Of a stretch of 13,774 nt of DNA, positions 12,824-13,774 are shown one piece after another. Position 1 is the first letter of the stretch, and the number at the start of each line of letters is the position of its first letter. The notes under the pieces were generated by a model, which worked only from the letters and a program-made list of their open reading frames with translations, was not told the origin of the DNA and searched no databases. This DNA is from CAYGFH01 sp964430295 (GTDB taxonomy: Bacteria > Patescibacteriota > Microgenomatia > UBA10105 > UBA927). The position numbers and the translations under genes were made by a program. The stretch is taken from contig CAYSEV010000037.1 of assembly GCA_964430295.1 (NCBI GenBank), positions 1-13,774 of the forward strand, in the 5' to 3' direction.

Positions 12824-13774
12824 TTATTTTTTCTTGACTACTATCTGAGTAATTCTGTTTTGTTCAACTTTGGTAACCTCGAAAGTTGTATCACCTATAT
12901 TGATGGACTCACCTAACACAGGAGTATGTCCCAGCTGTCCATATATAAGTCCACCGATAGTAGTATATTCATTTCCCTGAAGTGGAAGCTTAAATTTTAG
13001 CTGCACACTATCTATTGAAGCAAGGCCATCAACCAGATATGTACCGTTTGGTTGTTTCTGGATTTCTTTATATGGTGTTTCAAACTCGTCCTGTATTTCT
13101 CCCACAAGGCTCTCAATAATATCTTCCAGGGTTACTACTCCAGCCGTTCCGCCATACTCATCTTTTACGATGGCTATATGAATTCTATTTTTCCTCATAT
13201 CCAGTAAAACGTCATCGATACGTCTTGATTCTGGTACCTGAATGATTTTTCTCAACAGTTTCGTGCTGGATATTTTTGTCTGATCTACTGTACGTTTTAT
13301 TTTTCTCTTTGCATCAGAAAAAAGATGTTTATATATTTCTTTTATATGGATAAACCCAACAATAGAATCAATAGATGTGTCATAGACAGGAAACCTGCTG
13401 TGAAGATTTTTCTCAGCTATAGGGAGAAGTTTGCTCATAGGAGTTTGTATGTCAAATGCTATGATATTTGTTCTTGGTATCATGATTTGCTTCACGGGTA
13501 AATCCGCAAATTTAAGCACACTATATACCATTTCCGCTTCTGCTTTTTCTATAGCACCTTCATTAGCGCTCTGTGCTAATATGAGTTTAATTTCTTCTTC
13601 AGAATGCACTATTTGATGTCCTGTTGGAGCTTTAAAACCTATTGCTTTTAACACCAGTAAACCAGCCTCGTTTAACATAAAAATAAACGGCTTAAATATA
13701 GATGCAAACAATGAAAGAGGAGCAATAATCATCAGTGATGTTTTTTCAGCTTTTTGTAAGGCTATACTTTTTGG
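12824..13774 (-). CDS. CNNM/CBS-pair/CorC-type membrane protein (hemolysin C-like), N-terminus beyond window
   Basis: The frame stays open to the right edge, and its first visible codons read PKSIALQKAEKTSL, the conserved end of the CNNM (DUF21) transmembrane domain. The gene is therefore truncated by the window, and the ATG at 13732 is internal. Visible parts, in order, are: the last TM region (IIAPLSLFASIFKPFIFML); a linker with HSEEEIKLILAQSANEGAIE; a CBS pair starting at VKQIMIPRTNIIAFD and continuing through RIHIAIVKDEYGGTAGVVTL; EDIIESLVGEIQDEF; and the C-terminal CorC_HlyC domain (about YLVDGLASID to the end, with EYTTIGGLIYGQLGHTP). Proteins of this kind act in magnesium or other divalent-ion efflux in the cytoplasmic membrane, with the CBS pair sensing nucleotide. 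The stop is 51 bp before the cytochrome b5-like gene on the same strand, so the two may be co-transcribed. Confidence 0.93.
   Translation of the reverse strand, partial: PKSIALQKAEKTSLMIIAPLSLFASIFKPFIFMLNEAGLLVLKAIGFKAPTGHQIVHSEEEIKLILAQSANEGAIEKAEAEMVYSVLKFADLPVKQIMIPRTNIIAFDIQTPMSKLLPIAEKNLHSRFPVYDTSIDSIVGFIHIKEIYKHLFSDAKRKIKRTVDQTKISSTKLLRKIIQVPESRRIDDVLLDMRKNRIHIAIVKDEYGGTAGVVTLEDIIESLVGEIQDEFETPYKEIQKQPNGTYLVDGLASIDSVQLKFKLPLQGNEYTTIGGLIYGQLGHTPVLGESINIGDTTFEVTKVEQNRITQIVVKKK

Noticed and set aside
12824..13732. CorC-like gene starting at ATG 13732
   Set aside because: The frame is open upstream to the window edge and encodes the conserved PKSIA end of the CNNM domain, so this Met is internal.
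1..13774. CRISPR arrays, tRNA/rRNA genes, insertion sequences, attachment sites
   Set aside because: No direct repeat series, cloverleaf-like pattern, transposase or integrase was recognised anywhere in the window.

Overview
The window is AT-rich, tightly packed DNA that reads as part of a small bacterial genome of the Candidate Phyla Radiation (Patescibacteria), most likely a Microgenomates-type lineage. This placement is inference. It rests on very short or negative intergenic gaps, an Obg GTPase without its C-terminal domain, a cysteine-free MutY-type glycosylase, uncharacterised membrane proteins of a kind I associate with these genomes, and first genes that appear to be read from leaderless mRNAs. 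The standard genetic code fits: TGA ends several ORFs, including two inside ATGA overlaps.

Layout: (1) 1-699, minus strand: a membrane-anchored protein of unknown function, cut by the window edge. (2) 822-2210: gltX, whose 3' end overlaps era (minus, 2202-3065). (3) 3096-5311: a plus-strand operon with an ECF-type sigma factor, an ATGA-coupled two-TM protein, a membrane-anchored Ig-like protein and a secreted protein with two OB-like repeats, closed by a hairpin terminator. (4) 5368-6210: a MutY-type glycosylase whose extended -10 box abuts that terminator and whose 3' end overlaps an acyltransferase. (5) 10557-6178, minus: PIG-L deacetylase, obgE, DegT-like aminotransferase, greA and acyltransferase-3, with an additional promoter before obgE. 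(6) 10655-11401: a MerR/TipAL-type regulator behind a 19-bp-spacer promoter with an operator-like dyad, and with a strong internal Shine-Dalgarno that could yield a free TipAS-like domain. (7) 11476-12015: a DUF1697 protein with a terminator. (8) 12772-12116, minus: a membrane-anchored cytochrome b5-like protein with a His-rich acidic tail. (9) 13774-12824, minus: a CNNM/CBS/CorC protein cut by the right edge.

The main system-level observations are as follows. Start codons of first genes lie 6-11 bp after -10 hexamers and have no Shine-Dalgarno, whereas strong Shine-Dalgarno sites occur only inside transcription units. The TipA-like locus appears to combine both modes in one gene: a leaderless GTG for the full regulator and an SD-driven internal ATG for the drug-binding domain. 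The sigma operon looks like a self-contained envelope regulon. The PIG-L, aminotransferase and acyltransferase genes interleaved with obgE and greA suggest surface-glycan tailoring linked to growth genes. No RNA genes, insertion sequences, CRISPR arrays or intergenic gaps over about 125 bp were seen.
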